Positions 34,440-42,861 of a DNA stretch of 64,000 bases are shown here, piece after piece. A model generated the notes under the pieces. It did not search any database, was not told the DNA's origin, and was given only the letters and a program-made list of their open reading frames with translations. Source of the DNA: Streptomyces tendae. Lineage in GTDB: Bacteria; Actinomycetota; Actinomycetes; Streptomycetales; Streptomycetaceae. The translations under genes and the position numbers were made by a program. The stretch spans positions 62,001 to 126,000 of the forward strand of contig NZ_BMUY01000001.1 in the NCBI RefSeq assembly GCF_014650435.1, read 5' to 3'. Numbering within the stretch: the stretch's first letter is position 1; each line of letters begins with the position of its first letter.

Positions 34440-34614
34440 TCATCGGTCGATCAACTGGATTTCCTGCACGGTGACCGCCTGGGCGTTCTCGAAGGTGCCG
34501 TCGGCAGTCGCCGGTGGCGCAGGTGGCCAAGGCGCTTCACAGTGGACTCCCCGTGAGGCAGAAGTGCGGTCAAGGCTACTGACGCTATCCGCGTGCTTCC
34601 CGGTTTCGCCAGAG
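34440..34614 (-). pseudogene. Deletion relic of a lipoprotein/secreted-protein operon
   Basis: Bases 34440-34504 match 28874-28938, the last 65 bp of the secreted-protein gene including its stop. Bases 34532-34614 match 30616-30698, the lipoprotein start and its leader, with about six differences in 83. A 27-bp junction replaces roughly 1.7 kb of the interior. From the old GTG (34540) only about 29 codons can be read before a stop in another frame. The upstream leader, however, remains intact. Confidence 0.85.
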
Positions 34615-34710
34615 TGAACTGACTCGGGAATCGCTACGGTGCTCTGGACGCGCGAGGGACTTCCGCCACGTGACTCCTCGTCCCCCGCCACTCCGTAGGG
34701 GGAGAGGGGG

Positions 34711-35616
34711 TCAGTGGTGGTCGTCGAGCAGTGCGCGCAGCTGCGGGGAGAGCTCCGGTACGCTTGCGCCCGCTGCCTGCGCGGCCTGAAGCTCCTTGAC
34801 GTACTTCAGGGCTTCCTCGCGCAGCGCCTCCTTCTCGCGGCCCTGGCGACGGCCCGCGAGCCAGACCCAGATGGCCACGGGGACGAGGAGGAGGGCCGCG
34901 AATCCGACCTCCGTGCCCACGGTGACGGCCCATGTCACGCCGCCCCCGCCGGCCAGGACCAGGAGCCAACCCACCTCGTCGTGCCAGCCGCCCGCGTCCG
35001 CCGTTTGCTCGTAGTAGGACACGGCCCAGGGCTTCGGCGGGACGGGGACAGGGGCGGTGGCGGGCAGGGTGACCGAGGACGAGGGGGCCGTCTCCGTCTC
35101 GGCGGGGGCCTCCGGTGCCGGTTCCACCGGCGGATACGTCGGGATCGGGGCCGCGCCCGTTCCGCCTCCGCCGTTCGTCCGGCCCTCCAGCCATGGCGGT
35201 ATGTGTGCCAGCGGGATGCCGTGGGCGCGGGCGACGCCGAGGACCTCGCGGTAACCGGCCAAGGGGCCGTTGCGCAGTGCGTGCTTCCACTGGGCTCGCG
35301 CGTGTACGAGCAGGGCAGCGCCGATGACCGTCAGGCCGCCGGCGGTCCCCAGCACGGCGAACAGGTGGGCGTCCAGCACCGGGGACAGCGGGATCCCGAA
35401 CGGCAGGAACATGCCTGCCATCAGCGTCAGCAGCCCCAGATAGGCCGCCGGTCGGCGTTGTTCCCTCTCCAGGGACCTGCGGCGCTCGGTCAGCAGCGCC
35501 GTCACGGCCGCGTCGTCGGTGTAGTCGACGCCGTACCGGGCACCGATGCCCCGCGCGGCCTCCCGTACCCGGGCGTCGGCTCTCAACGCCGCGCCGCTCA
35601 CCGGAAGTAGCCCCAT
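34711..35616 (-). CDS. Four-helix membrane protein of unknown function
   Basis: The 301-residue protein starts at ATG 35616 (MGLLPVSGAALRADARV) behind GGGGGA. It has an N-terminal soluble helix, ARGIGARYGVDY, two membrane helices (about 55-97), a Pro/Thr-rich loop of about 60 residues (PAPEAPAETETAPSSS), two more helices (about 210-250) and a charged coiled tail. The soluble and membrane plan loosely recalls the small membrane proteins at 30701 and 33508. An in-frame start at 35742 would add 42 residues with no recognisable content. Function unknown. Confidence 0.65.
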   Translation of the reverse strand: MGLLPVSGAALRADARVREAARGIGARYGVDYTDDAAVTALLTERRRSLEREQRRPAAYLGLLTLMAGMFLPFGIPLSPVLDAHLFAVLGTAGGLTVIGAALLVHARAQWKHALRNGPLAGYREVLGVARAHGIPLAHIPPWLEGRTNGGGGTGAAPIPTYPPVEPAPEAPAETETAPSSSVTLPATAPVPVPPKPWAVSYYEQTADAGGWHDEVGWLLVLAGGGGVTWAVTVGTEVGFAALLLVPVAIWVWLAGRRQGREKEALREEALKYVKELQAAQAAGASVPELSPQLRALLDDHH

Positions 35617-36118
35617 TTCTGTCCCCCACTCTCTCTGCGTACGCACCCCGTCACCGATCCGAGCGAAGATCATGGCACGGGCCGTCGGGTCCCTCGTGAG
35701 TGAATCGTGCAGGACCGATGGGCGCTGCGTGACGAACAGCACGCGGACGGTGTCCGGGGCTGGTCGTCGTGGATTCGCGCGAGCACAGTGAGAGTGACTG
35801 CTTGGCGGGCCGTGCTCAAAGGGGCTCCACCGGTGCGAAGTTGCAGATGAGTAACGGCGTGCGGGGGTGTCGGGCAGGGGGTGGGCATGCCTTGAGGGGC
35901 TTATGTGCGGCTGATACGGTGCGATGGCTTGACACTCGCCTTACTGCTGGTTATTCGCCCAGGTCGGGCGGGTGCGTCAGGGGATGCCCCGGGACGCCAA
36001 CGGTCGGGCGGGCACGGGCGAAGTGTCCGAAATTGCAGATGATTCTGCGGACTTGGGCGATCGACGCCCGAGTGAGTACGTGGCAGACAACTTTCTTGGT
36101 CGTACGGGGAGCGGTTGC
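35617..36118. other. 502-bp gap between type VII island and Tad locus
   Basis: No convincing gene is seen. It contains the promoter at 35929, a 15-bp direct repeat CGAARTTGCAGATGA at 35836-35850 and 36028-36042 (one mismatch), and an 8-bp stem CTTGGGCG/CGCCCGAG at 36052-36072. These probably serve the divergent membrane gene and the Tad operon. Confidence 0.5.
35929..35957 (+). promoter_or_regulatory. Predicted promoter of the Tad/Flp operon
   Basis: TTGACA (35929-35934) and TATTCG (35952-35957) are 17 bases apart. The -35 is an exact vegetative consensus and the -10 is weak. The transcript would carry about 155 untranslated bases before GTG 36119. Confidence 0.45.
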
Positions 36119-36838
36119 GTGAAGATCCAGGAGCGTACGGGGGCGGGCGCGGGACGTTCCGCGGCTCCGGCTCAGCCGTCGGTCGGTGACCGGCTTCCCA
36201 GCCCTCCTCGCGAGCGCAAACCGGCGCTGGCCGCGCTGGCGGTGCTGCTGATCCTGGTGGGCGCGCTGGGCGCGACGATGCTGGTGCTGCGGGCCGGGGA
36301 CCGGGTGGAGGCCATCCAGCTGACGGCCGACGTCAAGGCAGGTGAGTCCATCACCGACGACAACATCAAGTCCGTCATGGTGAACGACGACTCCGGGGCC
36401 AACTTCGTCGCCTGGTCCCAGCGCGAGAGCCTGATGAAGCTCCAGGCCAAGTCCACCCTCTACAAGGGCACGGTGGTCGTCGGCGAGATGTTCGCCGACA
36501 AGTCCGGCATGGAGGAGGGCAAGGCCACCGTCGGTGTCTCCCTCAAGGAGGGCCAGTACCCGAAGGGCCTGGGCTCGGGCGACAACGTCGCCGTCTACCG
36601 CGTCGGCAACAAGACCTCCGGCGGCGACCAGGACGGCGGCGCCTCCGGCTCGGCCGGTGCCGACAACTCGCTGCTGGTCGAGCGCGCGGTGGTCGAGTCC
36701 GCCGGTGCGAGCTCGAGCGACAGCATCACCAGCACCAACCTGCCCGTCACACTGACCGTCGACGCCGCGGACGTCCCGGCGCTGACACAGGCCGCGTCCG
36801 CCGGCGAGGTCGCCGTCGTCCTCATCCCCGGCAACTAG
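36119..36838 (+). CDS. SAF-domain pilus assembly protein, CpaB/RcpC-like
   Basis: The 239-residue protein has a short basic, Pro-rich cytoplasmic start, one membrane helix (about 36-57, LAALAVLLILVGALGA) and an extracytoplasmic SAF domain (AIQLTADVKAGESITDDNIKS), as in CpaB of Tad pili. Later parts are TLYKGTVVVGEMF and GDNVAVYRV. GTG 36119 follows GGGGAG; the open frame upstream lacks a domain. It is the first gene of the Tad operon and is 17 bp from the ATPase-like cpaE gene. In Gram-positive species the domain probably acts in the cell wall space. Confidence 0.85.
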   Translation: MKIQERTGAGAGRSAAPAQPSVGDRLPSPPRERKPALAALAVLLILVGALGATMLVLRAGDRVEAIQLTADVKAGESITDDNIKSVMVNDDSGANFVAWSQRESLMKLQAKSTLYKGTVVVGEMFADKSGMEEGKATVGVSLKEGQYPKGLGSGDNVAVYRVGNKTSGGDQDGGASGSAGADNSLLVERAVVESAGASSSDSITSTNLPVTLTVDAADVPALTQAASAGEVAVVLIPGN

Positions 36839-36855
36839 AAGGCGACGACGTAGCC

Positions 36856-37752
36856 ATGGCCCTCATCGCTCTCGCCGCCGACAAGGGTTCCCCCGGCGTC
36901 ACCACCGCGGCCGTCGCCCTCGCGGCGGTCTGGCCGCGCCGTGTCCTGCTCGCCGAGACCGACCCGGCGGGCGGCGACCTGGTGTACCGGTCGGCCGCCG
37001 CGCACGGCGGTCCGCTGAACCCGAACACCGGCATGCTGTCGATCGCCGCCACCGCGCGCCGCGGCCTCGTGCCCGACCAGCTCTGGGACCACGTACAGCC
37101 GCTCAGCGGCGGCCTCGAAGTCCTCGTCGGACTCGGCATCTCCGAGCAGGCCGCCGGGCTCGCCGGGCTGTGGCCCACCCTGGGCCGGGCCTTCGCCTCC
37201 CTCGCCGACTCCCCGAACGCGCCCGCCGACGTCATCGCCGACTGCGGCCGCGTCAGCGGGGACTCCCCGGCCACCGAACTCTTCCCGCACGCCGCCCTGG
37301 TGCTGCTGATCTCCCGTACCGAACCGGAGGCCATCGCCCGGGTACGGGACCGCGCCGCCGCCCTGTCCAACAAGCTGCACGGCGGAGCGCGCGGTGCCTC
37401 CGGGCTCGGCCTGCCGCTGATCGGCGTCGTCCTCGTCGCCGACACGAACAACGCGGCCAAGCTCTCCGGCCAGGTCAACGACATGCTGGTGCACGCCCAG
37501 ACCGGCGCCCGCGTGGTCGGCACGATCGCCGACGACCCGGCAGGCGCGGACCAGTTGGCCGGGCGCAGGCGGGGCCGGCTGGAGAAGTCGCTGCTCATCC
37601 GCTCGGCCCGCAAGGTCACCTCGGACCTGTACCAGCAGTTCGGCGCCGCCTGGTCGATGCCCACCACCGGTCCGGCCGGCCACCCCGGCCCCGGTGCCGC
37701 GGGCCATGCCGGGCCGGCCGGCATGTCCGGCCAGGCGGGGGCCGGCCGATGA
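36856..37752 (+). CDS. CpaE/ParA-like Tad pilus assembly protein
   Basis: The 298-residue protein begins MALIALAADKGSPGVTTAAV, a variant of the deviant Walker A loop of ParA/MinD/CpaE proteins: the signature lysine is kept but the usual G-K-T is replaced by G-V-T. It has an Asp-containing LLAETDPAGGD segment. The last ~30 residues are Gly/Pro-rich. It overlaps tadA by ATGA. CpaE proteins place pilus machinery at the membrane or pole. The lost lysine means ATP use is doubtful. Confidence 0.8.
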   Translation: MALIALAADKGSPGVTTAAVALAAVWPRRVLLAETDPAGGDLVYRSAAAHGGPLNPNTGMLSIAATARRGLVPDQLWDHVQPLSGGLEVLVGLGISEQAAGLAGLWPTLGRAFASLADSPNAPADVIADCGRVSGDSPATELFPHAALVLLISRTEPEAIARVRDRAAALSNKLHGGARGASGLGLPLIGVVLVADTNNAAKLSGQVNDMLVHAQTGARVVGTIADDPAGADQLAGRRRGRLEKSLLIRSARKVTSDLYQQFGAAWSMPTTGPAGHPGPGAAGHAGPAGMSGQAGAGR

Positions 37753-39056
37753 CCGCTGTCGACCACTCGTTGGTCAAGCGGTTCCGGCAGGACGCCGGTG
37801 ACCGCATCGCCGAGCAGCGCCGCCAGGACCAGGTCTCCGGTGTCACGCCGATGTCCACCGAGGACGAACGGCACTACGCCCGCGCCGTCATCGCGCAGAT
37901 ACTCGAGGAGTACGCCCGCGCCGAGATCAACGCCGGGCGTACGCCGCTGGACGCGGAGACGGAGGAGGCGTACGCGGCCGCCGTGCACGCCGCGCTCTTC
38001 GGCGTCGGGCGGCTGCAGCCGCTGCTCGACGACCCCGAGGTCGAGAACATCGACATCAACGGCTGCGACCACGTCTTCGTCGGCTACTCCGACGGGCGTG
38101 AGACGCGCGGCGAGCCGGTCGCCGAGACCGACGAGGAACTCATCGAGCTGATCCAGATCCTCGGCGCCTACTCGGGCCTGTCCTCCCGCCCCTTCGACTC
38201 CGCCAACCCGCAGCTCGACCTCAGGCTGCCGGACGGTTCGCGACTGTCGGCGGTCATGGACGTCGCCCGGCGCCCGGCGCTCTCCATCCGCCGCGCCCGC
38301 CTGGGCAAGGTCTTCATCTCCGACCTGGTCGGCAACGGCACCCTCACCCCCGAGCTGGGCCACTTCCTGGCCTGCGCGGTCCGGGCCCGCAAGAACATCA
38401 TGATCGCGGGCGCCACCAACGCCGGCAAGACGACGCTGCTGCGCGCCCTCGCCAACGAGATCCCGCCGCACGAGCGGCTGATCACCGTGGAACGCGCGCT
38501 GGAGCTGGGCCTGGACACCTTCCCCGAACTCCACCCCAACGTCGTGGCGTTCGAGGAGCGGCTGCCCAACTCCGAGGGCCAGGGCGCCATCACCATGGCG
38601 GAACTGGTCCGCCGTTCCCTGCGTATGAACCCCTCCCGCGTCATCGTCGGTGAGGTGCTCGGCGACGAGATCGTCACCATGCTGAACGCGATGTCGCAGG
38701 GCAACGACGGCTCGCTCTCCACGATCCACGCCAACAGCTCGCACGAGGTCTTCAACCGCATCTCCACGTACGCCCTCCAGGCGACCGAGCGGCTGCCGAT
38801 CGAGGCCAGCCAGATGCTGGTGGCCGGCGCCGTCAACTTCGTCGTCTTCGTCCAGCGGCGCAACGACTTCCAGAGCGGCGGCCGCCTCCAGCGCATGGTG
38901 ACCTCGGTCCGCGAGGTCAACGGTGTCGACGGCCGCGTGCTGTCCAGCGAGGTGTTCGCCGAGGCGCCCGACGGCCAGGTCGTACCGCACGCCCCCATCG
39001 CCTGCCTGGAGGATCTCATCGCCTACGGCTACCGGCCCAACGGAACGTGGGGGTGA
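37749..39056 (+). CDS. tadA: Tad pilus secretion ATPase TadA/CpaF
   Basis: The 435-residue hexameric ATPase powers pilus assembly. Walker A is AGATNAGKTTLLRAL (about 218-232), the Asp box and Walker B region are in NPSRVIVGEVLGDEI, and STIHANSS is the His box. The N-terminal domain includes GVGRLQPLLDDPEVENIDIN, as in other CpaF proteins. ATG 37749 overlaps the cpaE-like stop. The neighbours downstream are the two membrane platform proteins, in normal Tad order. Confidence 0.95.
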   Translation: MTAVDHSLVKRFRQDAGDRIAEQRRQDQVSGVTPMSTEDERHYARAVIAQILEEYARAEINAGRTPLDAETEEAYAAAVHAALFGVGRLQPLLDDPEVENIDINGCDHVFVGYSDGRETRGEPVAETDEELIELIQILGAYSGLSSRPFDSANPQLDLRLPDGSRLSAVMDVARRPALSIRRARLGKVFISDLVGNGTLTPELGHFLACAVRARKNIMIAGATNAGKTTLLRALANEIPPHERLITVERALELGLDTFPELHPNVVAFEERLPNSEGQGAITMAELVRRSLRMNPSRVIVGEVLGDEIVTMLNAMSQGNDGSLSTIHANSSHEVFNRISTYALQATERLPIEASQMLVAGAVNFVVFVQRRNDFQSGGRLQRMVTSVREVNGVDGRVLSSEVFAEAPDGQVVPHAPIACLEDLIAYGYRPNGTWG

Positions 39057-39064
39057 CGAGGACG

Positions 39065-40126
39065 ATGCGGACGACCACACTCGCGGCACTGGACTCGCTC
39101 GGCTCCATGGGCGGACTGTTCTCGACCACGATCCTGTACGCGCTCGGCTGCGGTGTCGCCGTCGGCGGCGGCCTCGCCCTCTTCCTGGTCGCGGTACGCG
39201 GACTGCCCGCCAAGCCCGAGCACGAGAAGCGGCAGGCCAGCGAGCGCGTCAACGAGCTGATCCGCTGGGCCGGCCGGCGCGGTTCCGCCGCGGCCCTCGT
39301 CGGCCTCGTCGTCCTGCTCCTGACCCGCTGGGCGGTGCTCGGCATCGCGGCCGGCGTCCTGGTCTTCTTCTGGGACCGCCTCTTCGGCGGTGCCGCCGAG
39401 GAACGCGCCGCCATGAAGCGGGTCGAGGCGCTCGCCTCCTGGACCGAGTCGCTGCGCGACACCATCGCGGGCGCGGTCGGCCTTGAGCAGGCCATCCCCG
39501 CCTCCGCCCGAGCCGCCGCGCCGGTACTCCGCCCCCACCTGGACGCCCTGGTCGACCGGCTGCGCTCGCGCACCCCGCTGCCCGACGCGCTCCAGCACCT
39601 CGCGGACGAGATCGACGACGCGTCCGCCGACATCATCGTCGCGGCGCTGATCCTCAACGCGCGGCTGCGCGGCCCGGGTCTGCGGCAGGTCCTCGGCGCG
39701 CTCGCCAAGTCGGCGCGCGAGGAGGTCGACATGCGCCAGCGCGTGATGGCGCAGCGCGCCTCGACCCGCCGCTCCGTACAGATCGTGGTCGCGGTGTCCG
39801 TGCTCTTCGTCCTCGGCCTGTCCATCTTCAACCGGGACTTCGTCGAGCCGTACGGCTCACCCGTCGGCCAGCTCGTCCTGGCCTGCGTGTGCGGGCTGTT
39901 CGCGCTCGGCTTCTGGTGGCTGCGCAAGCTGTCGACCATCGAGACGCCGGAACGCTTCCTGGTCCGCGACGGTTCCGACGTCCAGTTCGTACGGCCCCGC
40001 ACGCCGGGTCAGCCGGGCCACGCCGGCCAGCCGGGCCAGCCCGTGCAGCGCCTGCCGCATCCGACGCAGTCGGCGCAACCGGCGCAGCCGTCGTCGGCGT
40101 CTGGGGACGAGGGGGTACGACGATGA
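39065..40126 (+). CDS. tadB: Tad pilus inner-membrane platform protein TadB
   Basis: The 353-residue protein has the type II secretion F-domain. Membrane helices are at about 12-36 and 72-108, with two more before the end (about 232-292). The cytoplasmic F-domain reads LPDALQHLADEIDDASADII and REEVDMRQRVMAQRASTRRS. The C-terminal tail is Gly/Pro/Gln-rich. ATG 39065 was chosen over GTG 39047 because GAGGA precedes it. The stop overlaps the next start (ATGA). It forms the platform with TadC. Confidence 0.88.
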   Translation: MRTTTLAALDSLGSMGGLFSTTILYALGCGVAVGGGLALFLVAVRGLPAKPEHEKRQASERVNELIRWAGRRGSAAALVGLVVLLLTRWAVLGIAAGVLVFFWDRLFGGAAEERAAMKRVEALASWTESLRDTIAGAVGLEQAIPASARAAAPVLRPHLDALVDRLRSRTPLPDALQHLADEIDDASADIIVAALILNARLRGPGLRQVLGALAKSAREEVDMRQRVMAQRASTRRSVQIVVAVSVLFVLGLSIFNRDFVEPYGSPVGQLVLACVCGLFALGFWWLRKLSTIETPERFLVRDGSDVQFVRPRTPGQPGHAGQPGQPVQRLPHPTQSAQPAQPSSASGDEGVRR

Positions 40127-41043
40127 ACCTGACAATGCCGGTGCTGGTCGGCGCCGTCATCGGGCTGGGGATCTACGCCCTGGTCCGGGCCCTGATGCCG
40201 AGCAGACGCAGCCCGATCCAGCAGGTCGCCCGGATCGACGCGATGCGGGCGCGCGGGGCGGCGTACGAGTCGTCCCGTGCGGCGAAGGACACCAGCCGTC
40301 TCGGTTCGCTGCGGGCCCAGGTCGGCGCCCGGGTCGCCGAGCTGTACCTCCAGCAGGGCTGGGAGCAGCGCTCGCTGCGCGCGGACCTGGCGGTGCTCGA
40401 CCGGAGCTGGGAGAAGTTCCTGGCGACCAAGGCGCTGCTGGCCGCGGGCGGGCTGTTCTTCGGCCCGTTCCTGTTCGCCATCGTCTGGCAGCTGGGCTTC
40501 GGCAGCAGTCCGATCATCCCGGTCTGGCTGGCCCTGCTCTGCGCCGGGCTCTTCTTCTTCCTCCCCGACCTGGAGGTGCGCAGGGACGCCGCCGAGAAGC
40601 GCCGTGACCTGCGGCGCGTGATCGGCGCCTACCTGGACCTGGTCTCCATGAGCCTGGCCGGCGGCCGCGGTCTGCCGGAGGCGCTGATGGCGGCGGCGGA
40701 GGTGTCGGACGGCTGGGCCACCCACCGCATCCGCAACGCGCTGGCCGACGCGCGCATCACGGGCATCAGCCAGTGGCAGGCGCTGGGCCAGCTCGGCGAG
40801 GACCTGGGCGTCGAGGAACTCAAGGACCTCTCCGCCTCCCTCGCCCTGGTGGCGGACGACGGCGCCAAGGTCCGCGAGTCCCTCGCCTCCCGCGCCGAGA
40901 CCATGCGGCACCGCGAACTCGCCGAGATCGAGGGCAGCGCGGGCGAGAAGTCCCAGTCGATGCTCGTGGCCCAGCTCCTGCTGTGCGCCGGGTTCCTGGT
41001 GTTCCTGATCTATCCGGCGGCGATGAGGGTGTTCCAGGTGTGA
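40123..41043 (+). CDS. tadC: Tad pilus inner-membrane platform protein TadC
   Basis: The 306-residue protein is the second type II F-domain platform member. Helices lie at about 4-24, 100-150 and near the end (VAQLLLCAGFLVFLIYPAAM). The F-domain segment is VIGAYLDLVSMSLAGGRGLPE with LADDGAKVRESLASRAETMR, the same pattern as TadB. ATG 40123 overlaps the tadB stop. About 90 bp separate it from the pilin gene. Confidence 0.87.
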   Translation: MNLTMPVLVGAVIGLGIYALVRALMPSRRSPIQQVARIDAMRARGAAYESSRAAKDTSRLGSLRAQVGARVAELYLQQGWEQRSLRADLAVLDRSWEKFLATKALLAAGGLFFGPFLFAIVWQLGFGSSPIIPVWLALLCAGLFFFLPDLEVRRDAAEKRRDLRRVIGAYLDLVSMSLAGGRGLPEALMAAAEVSDGWATHRIRNALADARITGISQWQALGQLGEDLGVEELKDLSASLALVADDGAKVRESLASRAETMRHRELAEIEGSAGEKSQSMLVAQLLLCAGFLVFLIYPAAMRVFQV

Positions 41044-41132
41044 CGCACTCTCCGGCGCACCTGCCGCCGCCCCGATCCAGCAGCTCCGAGCCGCTTCGCT
41101 CCCAGAACTGACACGAGAGGACAGAACCCACC

Positions 41133-41393
41133 ATGAACGGACGGAACTTCCGCACCGGCACCACGGGCATCGTGCCCGTCGACTTCCTGATCACTTTCCT
41201 GCGGGCCCGTGTGGACCGCGCCCGCTCCGGTGAGCTGGACCGCGGCGCCTCCGCGGTCGAGTGGGTCATCATCTCCGCGGTCGTCGTCGCGATCGTCGGC
41301 GTCGTGGCCGCCATCATCAACGCCGCGCTCAGCGACGGCGCCAACAAGGTCGGCGACTGCATCAAGGGCGCGGACGCGGGCAAGACCTGCTGA
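41133..41393 (+). CDS. Flp-type pilin precursor
   Basis: The 86-residue pre-pilin has a long leader of about 39 residues, then the class-specific cleavage site G-ASAVEWVIISAVVVA with the essential glutamate at +5 of the mature protein. Tryptophan takes the place of the usual Tyr at +6. The single hydrophobic helix follows, and the protein ends with CIKGADAGKTC, whose two cysteines could form a disulfide. It should be cut by the prepilin peptidase at 51163 and be the main pilus subunit. Confidence 0.88.
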   Translation: MNGRNFRTGTTGIVPVDFLITFLRARVDRARSGELDRGASAVEWVIISAVVVAIVGVVAAIINAALSDGANKVGDCIKGADAGKTC

Positions 41394-41427
41394 CCGGCCG
41401 CCGGCGCAGGGCACTGACGGGGACGAC

Positions 41428-41949
41428 GTGACGGGACAGACGGGGACGAGGGCGCCGGGCGCTGTGCGCGGCGTGCTCAAGGGCGCACTCGGGGGCGTGC
41501 ACAGACGGGTGCGCCGCAGGGTGGACGCCGCGCGGGAGGCAGCGACCACCCGCGGCGACGACTCCGGCATGACCGCGATCGAGTTCGTGCTGCTCACTCC
41601 GGTCCTGTTCTTCATGATCTTCGCGACGGTGCAGTTCGGTCTGTACTTCTTCGCCGACCACGTGGCGCAGGCCGCGGCCCAGGCGGGCGCGCGCAAGGCC
41701 CGCGCGACGGCCGACGCCCAGCCCGGCGCGTGGCGGGGCGAGGCCCAGGACGTGGTCGACAGCTACATCCGCCAACTCGGCCCGCAACTGGTCCTGTCAC
41801 CGGACGTGAAGCTGCTCCAGCCGGAGCAGAACACGGTCGGCGTGGAGATCACGGCCCGCATCCCCACGGTCTTCCCGGGCCTGGACCTGACGGTGCACGC
41901 CCAGTCGGCGGGCCCGGTCGAGCGCTTCGTGCAGGAGGGCGGCAACTAG
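41428..41949 (+). CDS. TadE-like pseudopilin
   Basis: The 173-residue protein starts at GTG 41428 and has a basic leader, then the prepilin site DDSG-MTAIEFVLLTPVLFF with glutamate at +5, a hydrophobic helix and an extracellular beta-rich tail. TadE-type minor pilins have this form. It begins 34 bp after the pilin stop and abuts the next TadE-like gene. The leader of ~50 residues is long for the family. Confidence 0.85.
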   Translation: MTGQTGTRAPGAVRGVLKGALGGVHRRVRRRVDAAREAATTRGDDSGMTAIEFVLLTPVLFFMIFATVQFGLYFFADHVAQAAAQAGARKARATADAQPGAWRGEAQDVVDSYIRQLGPQLVLSPDVKLLQPEQNTVGVEITARIPTVFPGLDLTVHAQSAGPVERFVQEGGN

Positions 41950-42384
41950 ATGAACCTCTCCCGCCGCTTGGACGACCGTCTGCGTCGCGACGGGGCCGAC
42001 CGGGGCCTGTCCACCATCGAGGTGGTCATCCTGGCCCCCGTGATGATCCTCTTCATCCTCGTCCTGGTGGCCTTCGGCCAGCTGGTCGACGGCCGCGGCG
42101 CACTCGACGGCGCCGCAAGGGACGCGGCCCGCGCGGGCTCGATCCAGAAGGATCACGGTACGGCGATCGCGGAGGCGAAGAGGGCCGCCGAGGCCAACCT
42201 CGCGGACGTCTGCTCCGGCCCGGTCACGGTCGTCCAGAAGAGCCCCGGCTTCGAACCGGACACCCTCTTCACGGTCGAGGTGAGCTGCGAAGTGCGCGGC
42301 CTGGCCTCGATCGGCCTGAACATCCCCACCACCCTGTCGGCGACCTTCAGCTCCCCGCTGGACCCGTACCGGAGGACGGCGTGA
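41950..42384 (+). CDS. TadE/TadF-like pseudopilin
   Basis: The 144-residue protein begins directly after the previous stop. The prepilin site is DRG-LSTIEVVILAPVMILF with glutamate at +5. The mature part has GQLVDGRGALDGAARDAARAGS, typical of TadE proteins, and two cysteines further on. GTG of the next gene overlaps its stop (GTGA). It is probably a minor pilin. Confidence 0.87.
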   Translation: MNLSRRLDDRLRRDGADRGLSTIEVVILAPVMILFILVLVAFGQLVDGRGALDGAARDAARAGSIQKDHGTAIAEAKRAAEANLADVCSGPVTVVQKSPGFEPDTLFTVEVSCEVRGLASIGLNIPTTLSATFSSPLDPYRRTA

Positions 42385-42842
42385 GATCCCAGGTACGCGA
42401 GTGGCTCGCGGACCGGCGCACCCGGCTGGACGACCGCGGCTCGGGCGCCGGCGCGGTCATCATCTTCGCGCTGGTCTTCCTCTCCCTGTCGGCCTTCGTC
42501 ATCGACGGCGGCATGTCCATCTCCAAGCGGGAACGCGCCGCGGACATCGCCGAACAGGCGGCGCGCTACGCCGCCCAGGACATCGACCGCGAGGCCCTCT
42601 ACGACGACGTGGGCGGCCCGGCCCCCATCAACTACGAGAACTGCAACGCCCGGGTCAAGGCATTCGCCGCCGAGATGGACATGACCGGCGCGGACATCGC
42701 CGCCACCCACTGCGTCACGGCCGACGCGGCGCAGGTACAGGTCGAGGTCCAGCTCACGTACTCCCCGGTCTTCACCGGCATGTTCTACGGCGGCGACGTG
42801 GTGGTCCACGGCCAGGCGGTGGCGGAGAACGAGGTGGGGTGA
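42381..42842 (+). CDS. TadG-like Tad locus protein
   Basis: The 153-residue protein starts at GTG 42381 in the previous stop. DRGSGAGAVIIFALVFLSLS resembles a prepilin leader but lacks the +5 glutamate. The following FVIDGGMSISKRERAADIAEQAARYAA is the segment seen in TadG N-terminal domains. Full TadG is longer, so this is a short form. It is the last gene before the interrupted part of the Tad locus. Confidence 0.82.
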   Translation: MRSQVREWLADRRTRLDDRGSGAGAVIIFALVFLSLSAFVIDGGMSISKRERAADIAEQAARYAAQDIDREALYDDVGGPAPINYENCNARVKAFAAEMDMTGADIAATHCVTADAAQVQVEVQLTYSPVFTGMFYGGDVVVHGQAVAENEVG

Positions 42843-42861
42843 GCGAGCGCAACGACGACGC

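Noticed and set aside
35972..36118. 49-residue extension of the SAF-domain gene
   Set aside because: The extension has no domain and overlaps promoter-like elements; GTG 36119 behind GGGGAG gives a normal N-terminus.
37170..37748. Upstream extension of tadA in the open frame
   Set aside because: It overlaps the cpaE-like gene and has shadow composition; ATG 37749 gives the normal TadA start with an ATGA overlap.
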